A stretch of 64,000 nt of DNA from Streptomyces sp. TS71-3 (GTDB lineage Bacteria > Actinomycetota > Actinomycetes > Streptomycetales > Streptomycetaceae), in contig NZ_BNEL01000003.1 of assembly GCF_018327685.1 (NCBI RefSeq), positions 1,860,001 to 1,924,000 on the forward strand, in the 5' to 3' direction. Below the pieces are notes generated by a model. The model saw only the letters and a list, made by a program, of their open reading frames with translations, searched no databases and was not told the DNA's origin. Shown piece after piece: positions 1-7,907 of the stretch. The translations under genes and the position numbers were made by a program. Position 1 is the stretch's first letter, and every line of letters starts with the position of its first letter.

Positions 1-380
1 GCCTGCCGCAGACCACGGTCGCGCTGCTCGCCGGCCTGACGAACACCCCACGCGAACTGCACGAGGCCGCCGCGATGGACGGGGCAGGGGCCTGGCGCAG
101 GTTCACCACCGTCACCTGGCCCGCGCTCCGCCCGATCGCCCTCGCCATCACCTCGCTCGACTTCATCTGGAACCTGAACTCCTTCGCCCTGGTGTACGTG
201 CTCACGGGCGGCGGCCCCGGCGGGCGCACCCGGTTGCCGATGCTCTTCGCCTACGAGGAGGCGTTCCGGTACGGGCAGTTCGGGTACGCCGCCGCCATGG
301 GCTGCGTCATGGTCGCCGCGGTCTCGGTGCTCCTCGCCTGCTACCTGGCGGGACGGCTGAGGGGCGGCGACGAGCGGTGA
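1..380 (+). CDS. ABC sugar transporter permease, MalF/UgpA type (5' end outside window)
   Basis: C-terminal part of an inner-membrane permease of a CUT1-type carbohydrate importer; the reading frame enters the window at base 3. The EAA loop that docks the ATPase is visible as HEAAAMDGAGAWRRF, followed by W-P-A-L-R-P and two hydrophobic helices (IALAITSLDFIWNLNSFALVYVL and the AAAMGCVMVAAVSVLLACYLAG segment near the C-terminus). The stop overlaps the GTG of the next permease by 3 nt (GTGA), so the two are translationally coupled. No ATPase gene is seen in this operon; many Streptomyces sugar importers use a shared MsiK ATPase, which is an inference here. The substrate cannot be read from the sequence. 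Confidence 0.9.
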   Translation, partial: LPQTTVALLAGLTNTPRELHEAAAMDGAGAWRRFTTVTWPALRPIALAITSLDFIWNLNSFALVYVLTGGGPGGRTRLPMLFAYEEAFRYGQFGYAAAMGCVMVAAVSVLLACYLAGRLRGGDER

Positions 381-1294
381 GCGGGCGGCGGCAGCGGCGG
401 CCCGTGTACGGGGGGCGAGAGGGACGTCGGGCAGGCGGCAGGCGGCCTGCCCGCGGCGGCGCCTCAGCGCTCCGGCCCGCCCGTGCGGGCCAGTACCTCG
501 CGCTCCTCGCGTACCTGGTCTTCCTCGCCTTCCCCTTCCTCTGGCTCGTCTCCACGGCCTTCAAGTCGCCGCGTGAACTGGGCAGCCTGCACCCCGACTG
601 GATCCCCACAGACCCCACGCTGGCCAACTTCCGGCAGGCCTTCGACGAGCAGCCCCTCCTCCGCGCCGGGCTCAACTCCCTGCTCGTGGCCGCCTGCGCC
701 GCGCTGCTCGCGGTCGCCGTCGGCACCCCGATGGCGTACGTGATGGCGCGCCGCCGCACCTGGCTCACCCGCGCCGCGAGCGGCTGGGTGGTGGTCAGCC
801 AGGCCTTTCCGTTCGTGCTCGTCATCATCCCGCTGTTCCTGGTCCTGAAGGAGCTGCGCCAGATCGACTCGTTGCCCGGTCTCGTCCTCGTGTACGTGGT
901 GTGGGCGCTGCCGTTCACGCTGTGGATGCTGGTGGGGTACGTCCGCGCGGTCCCGGTGGAGCTGGAGGAGGCCGCGGCCGTGGACGGCGCCGGGCGGGGC
1001 CGGACCCTGCTCTCGGTCACGGCGCCCCTGCTCGGGCCCGGCATGGTCGTCACGGGGCTCTTCGCCTTCGTCAGCGCCTGGAACGAGTTCTTCTTCGCGC
1101 TGGTCTTGATGAAGACGCCCGGGAGGCAGACGCTGCCCGTCGTGCTCACCCACTTCCTCGGTGCGGAGGGGGTAGCGGACCTGGGGCCGCTCGCCGCGGC
1201 GGCGCTGCTGGCGACGGTGCCGTCGCTGGTCGTCTTCGCGGTTGTCCAGCGACGGGTGAGTAGTGGGGTGTTGGCGGGGGCGGTGAAGCGGTAG
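377..1294 (+). CDS. ABC sugar transporter permease, MalG/UgpE type
   Basis: A 305-aa permease, second half of the CUT1 importer pair. After a basic N-terminus of ~38 residues there are about six membrane helices starting with YLALLAYLVFLAFPFLWLV. The EAA loop (ELEEAAAVDGAGRGRT) lies near residues 195-210, the usual place in MalG proteins, and is followed by the WNEFFFALVL helix. The GTG start at 377 overlaps the upstream stop. The long arginine-rich N-terminus may mean the true start is internal, but the overlap favours 377. Its TAG stop overlaps a GTG at 1294, yet the next functional gene probably starts only at 1741, after a repeat array. Confidence 0.92.
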   Translation: MSGRRQRRPVYGGREGRRAGGRRPARGGASALRPARAGQYLALLAYLVFLAFPFLWLVSTAFKSPRELGSLHPDWIPTDPTLANFRQAFDEQPLLRAGLNSLLVAACAALLAVAVGTPMAYVMARRRTWLTRAASGWVVVSQAFPFVLVIIPLFLVLKELRQIDSLPGLVLVYVVWALPFTLWMLVGYVRAVPVELEEAAAVDGAGRGRTLLSVTAPLLGPGMVVTGLFAFVSAWNEFFFALVLMKTPGRQTLPVVLTHFLGAEGVADLGPLAAAALLATVPSLVVFAVVQRRVSSGVLAGAVKR

Positions 1295-1428
1295 TGGCTC
1301 GCAGGCGCGGGGGCGGACGGTGGTGCGGGGTGCGGTCTTCCTCGGCTCTGGGCTCCGCCCCGGTTCCGGCTCCGGTCCCGGTCTCGGGTGCGGGTTCGGC
1401 TCCGGCTCGCGTGCCGGGGGTGCGTTTT

Positions 1429-1740
1429 GCGCAGTTCCTCGCGCCCCTGACCGGGTTGCTTCTCGTCTGTCGGTGGTTGGGTGCGGGTGTGTTGTGGTTG
1501 TTTGCGCAGTTCCCCGCGCCCCTGATAGGGGCCCTTGTCGTCTGTCGGTGGTTGGGTGCGGGTGTGCGGTGGTTGTTCGCGCAGTTCCCCGCGCCCCTGA
1601 TGGGGGTGTTCGTCGTCTCTTGGTGGTTGGGTGCGGGTGTGTTGTGGTTGTTTGCGCAGTTCCTCGCGCCCCTGATCGGGGCGCTTCTCGTCCGTTGGCG
1701 GGTGGGTGCGGGGCTGTGGTGGTTGGTTGAGTGGTTTCGC
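1429..1740 (+). repeat. 75-bp tandem array of the GCGCAGTTCCCCGCGCCCC element
   Basis: Four copies of the core (complement of GGGGCGCGGGGAACTGCGC) start at 1429, 1504, 1579 and 1654, exactly 75 bp apart. Each is followed by a G/T-rich segment reading roughly 'gtcgg-tggttgggtgcgggtgtg'. Because 75 is a multiple of three, the array stays open and would encode 25-residue repeats (LFAQFPAPLIG) fused to the front of the next protein. Third-position composition is poor compared with the flanking genes, so I read it as non-coding intergenic sequence (1295-1740) lying inside the operon. Confidence 0.85.
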
Positions 1741-3030
1741 GTGGGCCTTGCCAGGGGGCGGCTGGGTGGGGGTGTTCTGGGGCTGCTTCTTGTTGTGAGT
1801 GGGTGTTCCTCCTCCGGGGGCGGCGGCGACGGGCGGATCACCCTGGAGTTCCAGTCGCTCGCCTGGCAGCGGGAGTCCGTTGTGGCCAACAAGGAGCTGG
1901 TCGCCGAGTGGAACGCGGCGCATCCGGATATCCGGGTGCGTTACCTCCAGGGCAGTTGGGACGGCGTTCACGATCAGCTTCTGACGTCCTTCGAGGGGGG
2001 CGAGGCACCGGACGTCATCCATGACGCCTCCGACGACCTTGCCGACTTCGCGTACGGCGGCTACCTCGCGGACCTGCGTCCGCTGCTGCCCGCGGCGCTC
2101 AAGGACGACATCCCGGCGCCCAGCTGGTCCATGGCCACTTTCGGTGACGGCGTGTACGGGGTGCCGTTCCTCCAGGAACCGCGGGTGCTGATCGCGAACT
2201 CCGATCTGCTGCGCGCCTCCGGGGTGCGCATTCCGACGCCCCGGCACCCGTGGAGCTGGGGGGAGTTCCGCAGGGCCGCCGAACGGCTCCGGAGGCCCGG
2301 CAGGTACGGCGTCGCCTGGCCGCTGAAGGAGCCCGTCTCGGCGACGCTCAACCTCGCCCTGTCCACCGGCGGACGCCTCTTCCACCGGGCGCCGGACGGC
2401 AAGTGGGCCATCCGCTTCGAGGCGGCCGACGAGGTCGTCCCGCGGACCGTCCACGACCAGGTCGCCGAGGACCGCAGCGCCTCGGCCGCGCCCCTCGACA
2501 TGGGCGGCTCCGACACCCTGCCCGGCTTCTTCGCGGGCAAGTACGCGATGGTGCCGCTCGGATTCTCCTACCGGCAGCAGGTCGTCCAGCAGGCGCCCAA
2601 GGGCTTCCACTGGCAGGTGCTGCCCGCTCCCTCCGGGGCCGGCGGGCTCGCGCAGGGCGTCAGCCCGCAGACGCTCTCCGTCTCGGCGGACTGCCCCCAC
2701 AAGAAGGCCGCCGCGGAGTTCGTCGCGTTCATGCTGCGGCCCCCCAACATGGTGCGGCTCGCCCGCGGTGACTGGATGCTGCCCACGGGCACGCGGGCCC
2801 TCGCCGACCCGGCCCTGGGCACCGCCGAGTACGGCTGGTCCACCGGCACCGCGCTCGCCGCCCACCTGCGCCCCGCGCCCGCCCAGCCGGTGCGCGGGTA
2901 CGCCGAGTGGAAGGACAAGGTCGCCACCCCCGCCCTCCAGGAGTACTACAGCGGCGCCATCGGCATGGCCGAACTCCGCCGCCGGCTGGAGCGTGACGGC
3001 AACCTGGTCCTGGCCCGCTACCAGCGCTGA
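1741..3030 (+). CDS. Extracellular sugar-binding lipoprotein of the ABC importer
   Basis: CUT1-type solute-binding protein, 429 aa from the GTG at 1741. That start gives a compact lipoprotein signal: two arginines, then GGGVLGLLLVVSGC with the lipobox cysteine at residue 22. The mature protein begins with a Ser/Gly linker, then ITLEFQSLAW and the usual family features (EWNAAHPDIRV, EAPDVIHD, GVPFLQEPRVLIANSDLL). The frame is open back to a GTG at 1294 that overlaps the permease stop, but the extra 149 residues are the encoded repeat array and would bury the signal peptide, so I prefer 1741. No clear ribosome site precedes 1741, which leaves the start uncertain. Ligand unknown. Confidence 0.85.
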   Translation: MGLARGRLGGGVLGLLLVVSGCSSSGGGGDGRITLEFQSLAWQRESVVANKELVAEWNAAHPDIRVRYLQGSWDGVHDQLLTSFEGGEAPDVIHDASDDLADFAYGGYLADLRPLLPAALKDDIPAPSWSMATFGDGVYGVPFLQEPRVLIANSDLLRASGVRIPTPRHPWSWGEFRRAAERLRRPGRYGVAWPLKEPVSATLNLALSTGGRLFHRAPDGKWAIRFEAADEVVPRTVHDQVAEDRSASAAPLDMGGSDTLPGFFAGKYAMVPLGFSYRQQVVQQAPKGFHWQVLPAPSGAGGLAQGVSPQTLSVSADCPHKKAAAEFVAFMLRPPNMVRLARGDWMLPTGTRALADPALGTAEYGWSTGTALAAHLRPAPAQPVRGYAEWKDKVATPALQEYYSGAIGMAELRRRLERDGNLVLARYQR

Positions 3031-3083
3031 CGCGGCGGTGCCGGATTCCGTCCGGGTACTCGTGCGGCCGTTCCGTAATTCCT

Positions 3084-3119
3084 TTGCACGAGACGTATCG
3101 TCTCGTTAGGGTAGTGGCA
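3084..3119 (+). promoter_or_regulatory. Promoter with perfect 17-bp operator; leaderless start
   Basis: TTGCAC (3084-3089) and TAGGGT (3107-3112) are separated by exactly 17 bp, and the spacer region holds the perfect palindrome CGAGACGTATCGTCTCG (3089-3105). The expected start point (about 3119) coincides with the ATG of the glycosyltransferase, so the mRNA is probably leaderless. A dimeric repressor of TetR type bound here would block RNA polymerase; the regulator is not encoded next door. Confidence 0.7.
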
Positions 3120-4327
3120 TGATCCGTAGGAATGGCTCCCAACAGCCCCATATCGCCATGTTCTCCATCGCGGCGCACGGGCATGTGAACCCGAGCCTCC
3201 CCGTCATCAGGGAACTGGTCGCTCGGGGCAACCGCGTGTCGTACGCGATCCCCCCGTCCTTCGCACACAAGGTCGCCGAGGCGGGCGCCCAGCCGGTCGT
3301 CTGGCACTCGGTGCTGCCGACGGACGACGACCCCGACGACTGGGGCACCGAGCTGATCGACCACATCGAGCCGTTCCTGGCGGACGCCCTCCAGGCGCTC
3401 CCGCAGCTCACCGAGGCCTTCCGCGACGACCGCCCGGACCTGGTGCTCTACGACATCACCGCCTACCCGGCCCGCGTGCTCGCGCACCGCTGGGGCGTCC
3501 CGATCGTCCAGCTCTCCCCGAACATGGTGGCCTGGGAGGGGTACGAGGAAGAGGTGGGCAAGCCGCTGTTCGAGCCGCTCAAGCAGACGCCGCGGGGCAA
3601 GGCCTTCTACGACACGTTCGGCCGCTGGCTCGCGGAGAACGGCGTGGACATCGACGTCGAGCACTTCATGGGCCGCCCCGACCGCTGCCTGGTGCTCATC
3701 CCGAAGGCCCTCCAGCCGAACGCCGACCGGGTCGACCGCTCCGTCTACACCTTCGTGGGAAGCTGCGAGGACCGGGGGGCCGTGCAGGACGACTGGCAGC
3801 GGCCGGCCGACGCCGAGAAGGTGCTGCTGGTCTCGCTCGGCTCGACGTTCACCAAGCAGCCGGGCTTCTACCGCGAGTGCATCAAGGCGTTCGGCACCCT
3901 GCCCGGCTGGCACACGGTGATGTCGATCGGCCGGCACGTGGACCCCGCCGAGCTGGGCGAGATCCCGCCGGGGGTCGAGGTGCACCCGTGGGTGCCGCAG
4001 CGGGCGGTGCTGCGCGAGGCCGACGCCTTCGTCACCCACGCGGGCGCCGGCGGCTGCCAGGAGGGCCTGGGCTCCGGGACCCCGATGGTCGCCGTGCCGC
4101 AGGCCGTCGACCAGTTCGGCAACGCCGACATCCTCCAGGGCCTCGGAGTCGCCCGCCACCTGCCGAAGGAGGAGGCCACCGCCGACCGGCTGCGCGAGGC
4201 CGTCCTCGATCTGGTCGGCGACCCCGAGGTGGCGCTGCGGCTGGCGGAGATCCGGGAGGGGATGGCGGACGAGGGCGGCACGACCCGCGCCGCCGACCTG
4301 ATCGAGGCCCAGCTGCGCCCCGAGTAA
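3119..4327 (+). CDS. Macrolide-type glycosyltransferase (MGT/OleD family, GT1)
   Basis: 402-aa cytosolic GT-B glycosyltransferase of the family that includes OleD, OleI and the S. lividans macrolide-inactivating Mgt, which transfer glucose from UDP-glucose to macrolides or other acceptors. Visible features: [19 protein letters not shown] with the catalytic-base histidine (His20), the partner aspartate in [12 protein letters not shown], and the nucleotide-sugar motif [19 protein letters not shown] ending in the D-Q pair of QAVDQFGNA. Length matches the family. It is monocistronic: its own promoter/operator lies just upstream and a hairpin follows. A self-protection or xenobiotic-detoxifying role is inferred; the acceptor is unknown. 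Confidence 0.9.
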   Translation: MIRRNGSQQPHIAMFSIAAHGHVNPSLPVIRELVARGNRVSYAIPPSFAHKVAEAGAQPVVWHSVLPTDDDPDDWGTELIDHIEPFLADALQALPQLTEAFRDDRPDLVLYDITAYPARVLAHRWGVPIVQLSPNMVAWEGYEEEVGKPLFEPLKQTPRGKAFYDTFGRWLAENGVDIDVEHFMGRPDRCLVLIPKALQPNADRVDRSVYTFVGSCEDRGAVQDDWQRPADAEKVLLVSLGSTFTKQPGFYRECIKAFGTLPGWHTVMSIGRHVDPAELGEIPPGVEVHPWVPQRAVLREADAFVTHAGAGGCQEGLGSGTPMVAVPQAVDQFGNADILQGLGVARHLPKEEATADRLREAVLDLVGDPEVALRLAEIREGMADEGGTTRAADLIEAQLRPE

Positions 4328-4330
4328 GCC

Positions 4331-4350
4331 GGGAGCCCCGCGGGGCTCCC
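4331..4350 (+). terminator. Hairpin after the glycosyltransferase gene
   Basis: A perfect 20-bp inverted repeat, GGGAGCCCCGCGGGGCTCCC, starts 3 bp after the stop codon. It has no T-run, as is common for Streptomyces terminators. Confidence 0.7.
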
Positions 4351-4398
4351 GTCGGCGATCCCGCCCGCGCGGCGGAGCCGTGGCTCTAGGGTGTCGGC

Positions 4399-4944
4399 AT
4401 GACGACGACCTATGCGGCGCTGCTGCGCGGCATCAACGTGGGCGGCAAGCAGGTGCCCATGGCCGAGCTGCGCACCCTGATGGAAGGGCTCGGCCACGGC
4501 GCCGTACGCACGTACCTGCAGAGCGGGAACGCCGTCTTCACCAGCGACGAGGCCGATGAGCAGAAGCTGGCCGCGGAGCTGGAGCGCGTCTTGGAGAAGC
4601 AGTTCGGCTTCCCGGTCGCCTGTCTGGTGCGCGACGGGGAGTACCTGCGGGCGGTGTCGAGTGCATGCCCGTTCCCGGCCGCGACCCTCCAGGGCAAGCA
4701 GCTCCACGCCACGTTCTTCTCGGAGCCGGTCGAGCCGTCCCGCTTCGAGGCGCTCGACCAGGAGTCGTACCTCCCCGAGGAGTTCCGCCTGGGCGACCGC
4801 GTCCTCTACCTCTACGTCCCGAACGGCCTGGGCCGCTCCCCCCTGGCCGAGGCCCTGAACAGGCCGGCTCTCACGAAGGGGCTCACCGCCACCAGCCGCA
4901 ACTGGAACACGGTCGCCAAGCTCATCGAGCTGACCGCCACCTGA
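4399..4944 (+). CDS. DUF1697 family protein
   Basis: 181-aa cytosolic protein with the DUF1697 signature: YAALLRGINVGGK at the N-terminus, then MAELR, the YLQSGNAVF segment, the central FPV-ACLVR strand, and the C-terminal LTKGLTATSRNWNTVAKL. Family function is not established. A -10-like TAGGGT at 4387-4392 sits 6 nt before the ATG with no ribosome site between, suggesting a leaderless transcript. It ends in a convergent region against the sirohydrochlorin chelatase gene, filled by a repeat array. Confidence 0.88.
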   Translation: MTTTYAALLRGINVGGKQVPMAELRTLMEGLGHGAVRTYLQSGNAVFTSDEADEQKLAAELERVLEKQFGFPVACLVRDGEYLRAVSSACPFPAATLQGKQLHATFFSEPVEPSRFEALDQESYLPEEFRLGDRVLYLYVPNGLGRSPLAEALNRPALTKGLTATSRNWNTVAKLIELTAT

Positions 4945-4963
4945 CGGTCCGGCCGCGCCCGTA

Positions 4964-5236
4964 GGGGCGCGGGGAACTGCGAGAGCAACCACCACTGGCG
5001 GTGGGTCGGGAAGGACACAGCAAGGGGCTGGGCGGTCCGGTATCAGGGGCGCGGGGAACTGCGCGAAGAACCACCACCGCTGGTGGGTCGGGAAAGAGAC
5101 AGCAAGGGGCTGGGCGGTCCGGTATCAGGGGCGCGGGGAACTGCGCGAGCAACCACCACCGGCGGTGGGTCGGGAAGGACACAGCAAGGGGCTGGGCGGT
5201 CCGGTATCAGGGGCGCGGGGAACTGCGCAAAAAGCC
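4964..5236 (+). repeat. 82-bp tandem array of the GGGGCGCGGGGAACTGCGC element
   Basis: Cores start at 4964, 5046, 5128 and 5210, each exactly 82 bp apart. Between cores lie near-identical spacers containing 'aaccaccacc..ggtgggtcggga' and 'acagcaaggggctgggcgg'. The first core also forms a hairpin with the preceding CCGCGCCC. The array fills the gap between two convergent genes (4945-5289). Spacers are alike, so this is not a CRISPR array. Nothing else is seen in the gap. Confidence 0.9.
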
Positions 5237-5289
5237 CCACCGGTGGCAGGCCGGACACCCCAAGATCGCCGCCCCGGCGCACGCACCGC

Positions 5290-6048
5290 TCACGCGCCGA
5301 GCACCCCAAGCACCGGCACCCCCGCGGCGTCATACCGCCGCAGAAGCACCTCCGCCACCTCCGGCGCCGCCCCCAGCACCCCCGCCAGGGCATCCGCACC
5401 GGCGTCCGCCGCGCCCCGGGCGACACGGTCGGGAAGGAAACCGGGGGCCAGCACGTAGGGGGCGACCGCGACCCGCCGGACACCGGAAGCACGCAGCTGC
5501 CGGACCGCCTCCGCGGTGCCGGGAACCGCCGTGCGCGGCGCCGAGGCCGAGGCGAACGCCGGAAGGGCGGCGCCCCAGCCGGCCCGCCGCCACTGCCGTG
5601 CCATCTCCTGCGCCGCCGCGACCGCCTCCGGGTCACTGGATCCGGCCGAGGCCAGCACCACCCCGGTCGACGCCCGGTCGCCGGGCCGCACCCCCGCCTC
5701 GTACAGCCGCCGCTCCAGGGCCGCGGTCAGCAGCGGCGAGGGGCCGAGCACCTCGGCCTGCCGGACGCGCAGGCGCCCGGGGGCCCGGCGCAGCACGGCC
5801 GGGATGTCCGTCTTGGCGTGGTAGGCGCGGTTCAGCAGCAGCGGCTGCGCCACGACCTCCAGCACCCCTTCGTCCGCCAGCGACTCCAGCGCCGCGGGCA
5901 CCGACGGCAGGTTGAAGTCCAGGAACGCCGTCGCGACCCGGAGCCCCGGCCGTGCCGCCCTCACCCGGGCCACCAGGGCGTGCACGGTCGCGGCATGCCG
6001 TGGATCACGGCTGCCATGGGCGATCACGAGCAGTGCGGGGTCGGGCAT
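5290..6048 (-). CDS. Sirohydrochlorin chelatase, CbiX/SirB type
   Basis: 252-aa CbiX-family chelatase that inserts Fe2+ (or Co2+) into sirohydrochlorin. Here it most likely makes siroheme for the sulfite reductase encoded at the head of the same strand's sulfur cluster. The metal-binding motifs are LLVIAHGSRDP near the N-terminus and NRAYHAKTDIP near residue 90; the protein carries a duplicated CbiX-like fold. I start at ATG 6048; an upstream in-frame TTG at 6090 would add 14 residues but is a poor start. An AAGGA lies about 14 nt upstream of the ATG. It is the last gene of the sulfur cluster, 86 nt after the permease. Confidence 0.85.
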   Translation of the reverse strand: MPDPALLVIAHGSRDPRHAATVHALVARVRAARPGLRVATAFLDFNLPSVPAALESLADEGVLEVVAQPLLLNRAYHAKTDIPAVLRRAPGRLRVRQAEVLGPSPLLTAALERRLYEAGVRPGDRASTGVVLASAGSSDPEAVAAAQEMARQWRRAGWGAALPAFASASAPRTAVPGTAEAVRQLRASGVRRVAVAPYVLAPGFLPDRVARGAADAGADALAGVLGAAPEVAEVLLRRYDAAGVPVLGVLGA

Positions 6049-6134
6049 GGGAGTGGCGCGTTTCCTTAAGGTCCGAAGGGGGTCAGGCAAAGGCCAAGGC
6101 TAGAGCGATAGCCGGAGCCAGGGGCGAGGCCGGT

Positions 6135-7061
6135 TCAGTTCTTCACCAACAGCCCGCGGCTCCGCAGCACCCACCGCTCCAGCGGGCTGAAGATCGCCAG
6201 GTCGATGGCGATCCCCACGATCAGGATGAGCAGGATCGCCAGGAACACCTGGGGCATGCTGCTGTTGGTGCGGCCGGCCTCCAGGAGCTGGCCGAGGCCC
6301 ATGCCCAGGTCGGGCGACTGGGCGATGATCTCGGCGGCCATCAGCGACCGCCACGAGAACGCCCAGCCCTGCTTCAGGCCGGCCAGGTAGCCCGGCAGCG
6401 CCGCGGGCATCACGATGTGCCAGGTGCCGCGCAGTCCCGTCGCCCCCAGCGTACGGCCCGCCCGCAGGAACAGCGGGGGCACCTGGTCGACGCCGGACAC
6501 CAGGCCGTTCGCGATGGACGGCACCGCGCCGAGCAGGATCACCGCGTACATCATCGAGTCGTTCAGCCCCAGCCAGATCACCGCGGGTGGCACCCAGGCC
6601 ACCGACGGCAGGGACTGGAGCCCCGACAGGATCGGCCCGATGCCGGCGCGGACGAACTTCACCCGGGCCACCAGCAGCCCCAGCGGGGTGCCGATCACCA
6701 GCGCGAGCAGGAAGCCCAGCAGGCCCCGCGAGACGCTCGTCCAGATGAAGCCGAAGAGGGTGCCCTCCAGCCAGGCCTGGGACACCTCGTCCCACACCGC
6801 CGAGGGCGCCGGCAGCTTGTACGTGTCGGTGACCTTCGCCGCCACCAGGATCTGCCACACCACCAGCACCAGCACGACGCTGACGACCGGCGGCAGCACC
6901 TTCCGCACCAGGGTCTGCCGCAGCGGGGCGCGCCCGGTGTGCCGGGTCTCCAGCGCGTCGAGGCCGGCTTCCAGTCCCGCGAGGTCGGCCGCGTCCTTCG
7001 CCCCCGGCCGGGTCCGCTCCCGCCTGGTGCCGGGGTCGTTCTGCGTCTCAGTGCTGGCCAT
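6135..7061 (-). CDS. ssuC: Sulfonate/sulfate-ester ABC transporter permease (SsuC type)
   Basis: 308-aa permease of the SsuC/TauC family, importing organosulfur compounds such as alkanesulfonates. A charged ~50-residue N-terminus precedes about six helices, beginning VVSVVLVLVVWQILV. The family loop that contacts the ATPase is visible around GRTLGATGLRGTWHIVMPAALPGYLAGLKQG. The ATG at 7061 lies inside the end of the ATPase gene (14-bp overlap), so translation is coupled. It stands in an operon with sulfate-assimilation genes, which supports a sulfur substrate; the exact compound is not determined. Confidence 0.88.
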   Translation of the reverse strand: MASTETQNDPGTRRERTRPGAKDAADLAGLEAGLDALETRHTGRAPLRQTLVRKVLPPVVSVVLVLVVWQILVAAKVTDTYKLPAPSAVWDEVSQAWLEGTLFGFIWTSVSRGLLGFLLALVIGTPLGLLVARVKFVRAGIGPILSGLQSLPSVAWVPPAVIWLGLNDSMMYAVILLGAVPSIANGLVSGVDQVPPLFLRAGRTLGATGLRGTWHIVMPAALPGYLAGLKQGWAFSWRSLMAAEIIAQSPDLGMGLGQLLEAGRTNSSMPQVFLAILLILIVGIAIDLAIFSPLERWVLRSRGLLVKN

Positions 7062-7836
7062 GGCGGCGGATCTCCCCACGCAGTTCTTCGGTGATCTCGA
7101 CGGAGAGCTCCGCGACGGCGGCGTCCTCGATACGGCGGGGCTGCTCGATGTCCACGCTCCACTGGCGGGCCACCCGGCCGGGCCGCGACGACATCAGCAC
7201 CACGCGCTCCGCGAGCCGGACCGCCTCGCGGACGTTGTGCGTCACGAACAGCACCGAGACGCGGGTCTCGCGCCAGATCCGGGTGAGCTCGTCGTGCAGC
7301 ACGTCGCGGGTGATGGCGTCCAGCGCGGCGAACGGCTCGTCCATCAGCAGCAGCCTGCTGTCCTGGGCCAGCGCCCGCGCCAGTGCCACCCGCTGGCGCA
7401 TGCCGCCGGACAGCTCGTGCACCCGCTTGCGGTGCGCGCCGGTCAGCCGCACCAGTTCCAGCAGCTCCTCGGCCCTCTCCCGCCGCTCGGCCTTGGGCAC
7501 GCCGCGCAGCTTCAGCGCCAGCTCGATGTTCTTGCCCGCGGTCAGCCAGGGGAACAGCGCGTGCTCCTGGAACATCAGCGCCGGCCGGCCCTCCGTGTCG
7601 ATCGTGCCCGACGTCGGCCGGTCGAGCCCCGCGACCAGGTTCAGCAGAGTCGACTTGCCGCACCCGGAGGCGCCCAGCAGCGTCACGAACTCGCCGGGCG
7701 CCACGTCGAGCGTGATGTCGTCCAGGACGAGGTTCTGCCCGCCCGGAGCGTCGAAGGACTTGGAGACATGCGCGATGCGCGCCGCGTGGTCCATCGCGCC
7801 GACACCATCGGCGGCCTTGGCGATCACGGTTGCCAT
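7048..7836 (-). CDS. ssuB: Sulfonate ABC transporter ATP-binding protein (SsuB type)
   Basis: 262-aa ATPase of the importer. Walker A is LLGASGCGKSTLLNLVAGLDRPTSG, the Q-loop is ALMFQEHALFPW, the signature is LSGGMRQRVALARAL, Walker B is LLLMDEPFAALD, and the switch histidine is in FVTHNVREA. The start at 7836 is fixed by a strong ribosome site, GGAGGAG, 8 nt upstream. The frame is open further upstream but that part is only the shadow of the binding-protein gene. It lies between the binding-protein gene (71 nt upstream) and the permease gene (14-bp overlap). Confidence 0.93.
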   Translation of the reverse strand: MATVIAKAADGVGAMDHAARIAHVSKSFDAPGGQNLVLDDITLDVAPGEFVTLLGASGCGKSTLLNLVAGLDRPTSGTIDTEGRPALMFQEHALFPWLTAGKNIELALKLRGVPKAERRERAEELLELVRLTGAHRKRVHELSGGMRQRVALARALAQDSRLLLMDEPFAALDAITRDVLHDELTRIWRETRVSVLFVTHNVREAVRLAERVVLMSSRPGRVARQWSVDIEQPRRIEDAAVAELSVEITEELRGEIRRHGQH

Positions 7837-7907
7837 GGTCGGACTCCTCCTCGGAAACGATGGGGTCCTCCCCGGCCCGGCGGGCACGGGAAGGCGCGAT
7901 GGCTCAC

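Noticed and set aside
1294..1740. N-terminal extension of the binding lipoprotein
   Set aside because: It is the translated 75-bp repeat, has poor third-position G/C bias and would place the lipoprotein signal 150 residues inside the protein.
4945..5289. Possible cobalamin or other riboswitch by the CbiX gene
   Set aside because: The stretch is entirely repeat array at the gene's 3' side; no B12-box is visible, and the 86 nt upstream of the gene are too short for a riboswitch.
5001..5915. Plus-strand frames with recurring RGAGNCA or AQFPAPL peptides
   Set aside because: These are translations of the repeat core in different frames, not proteins.
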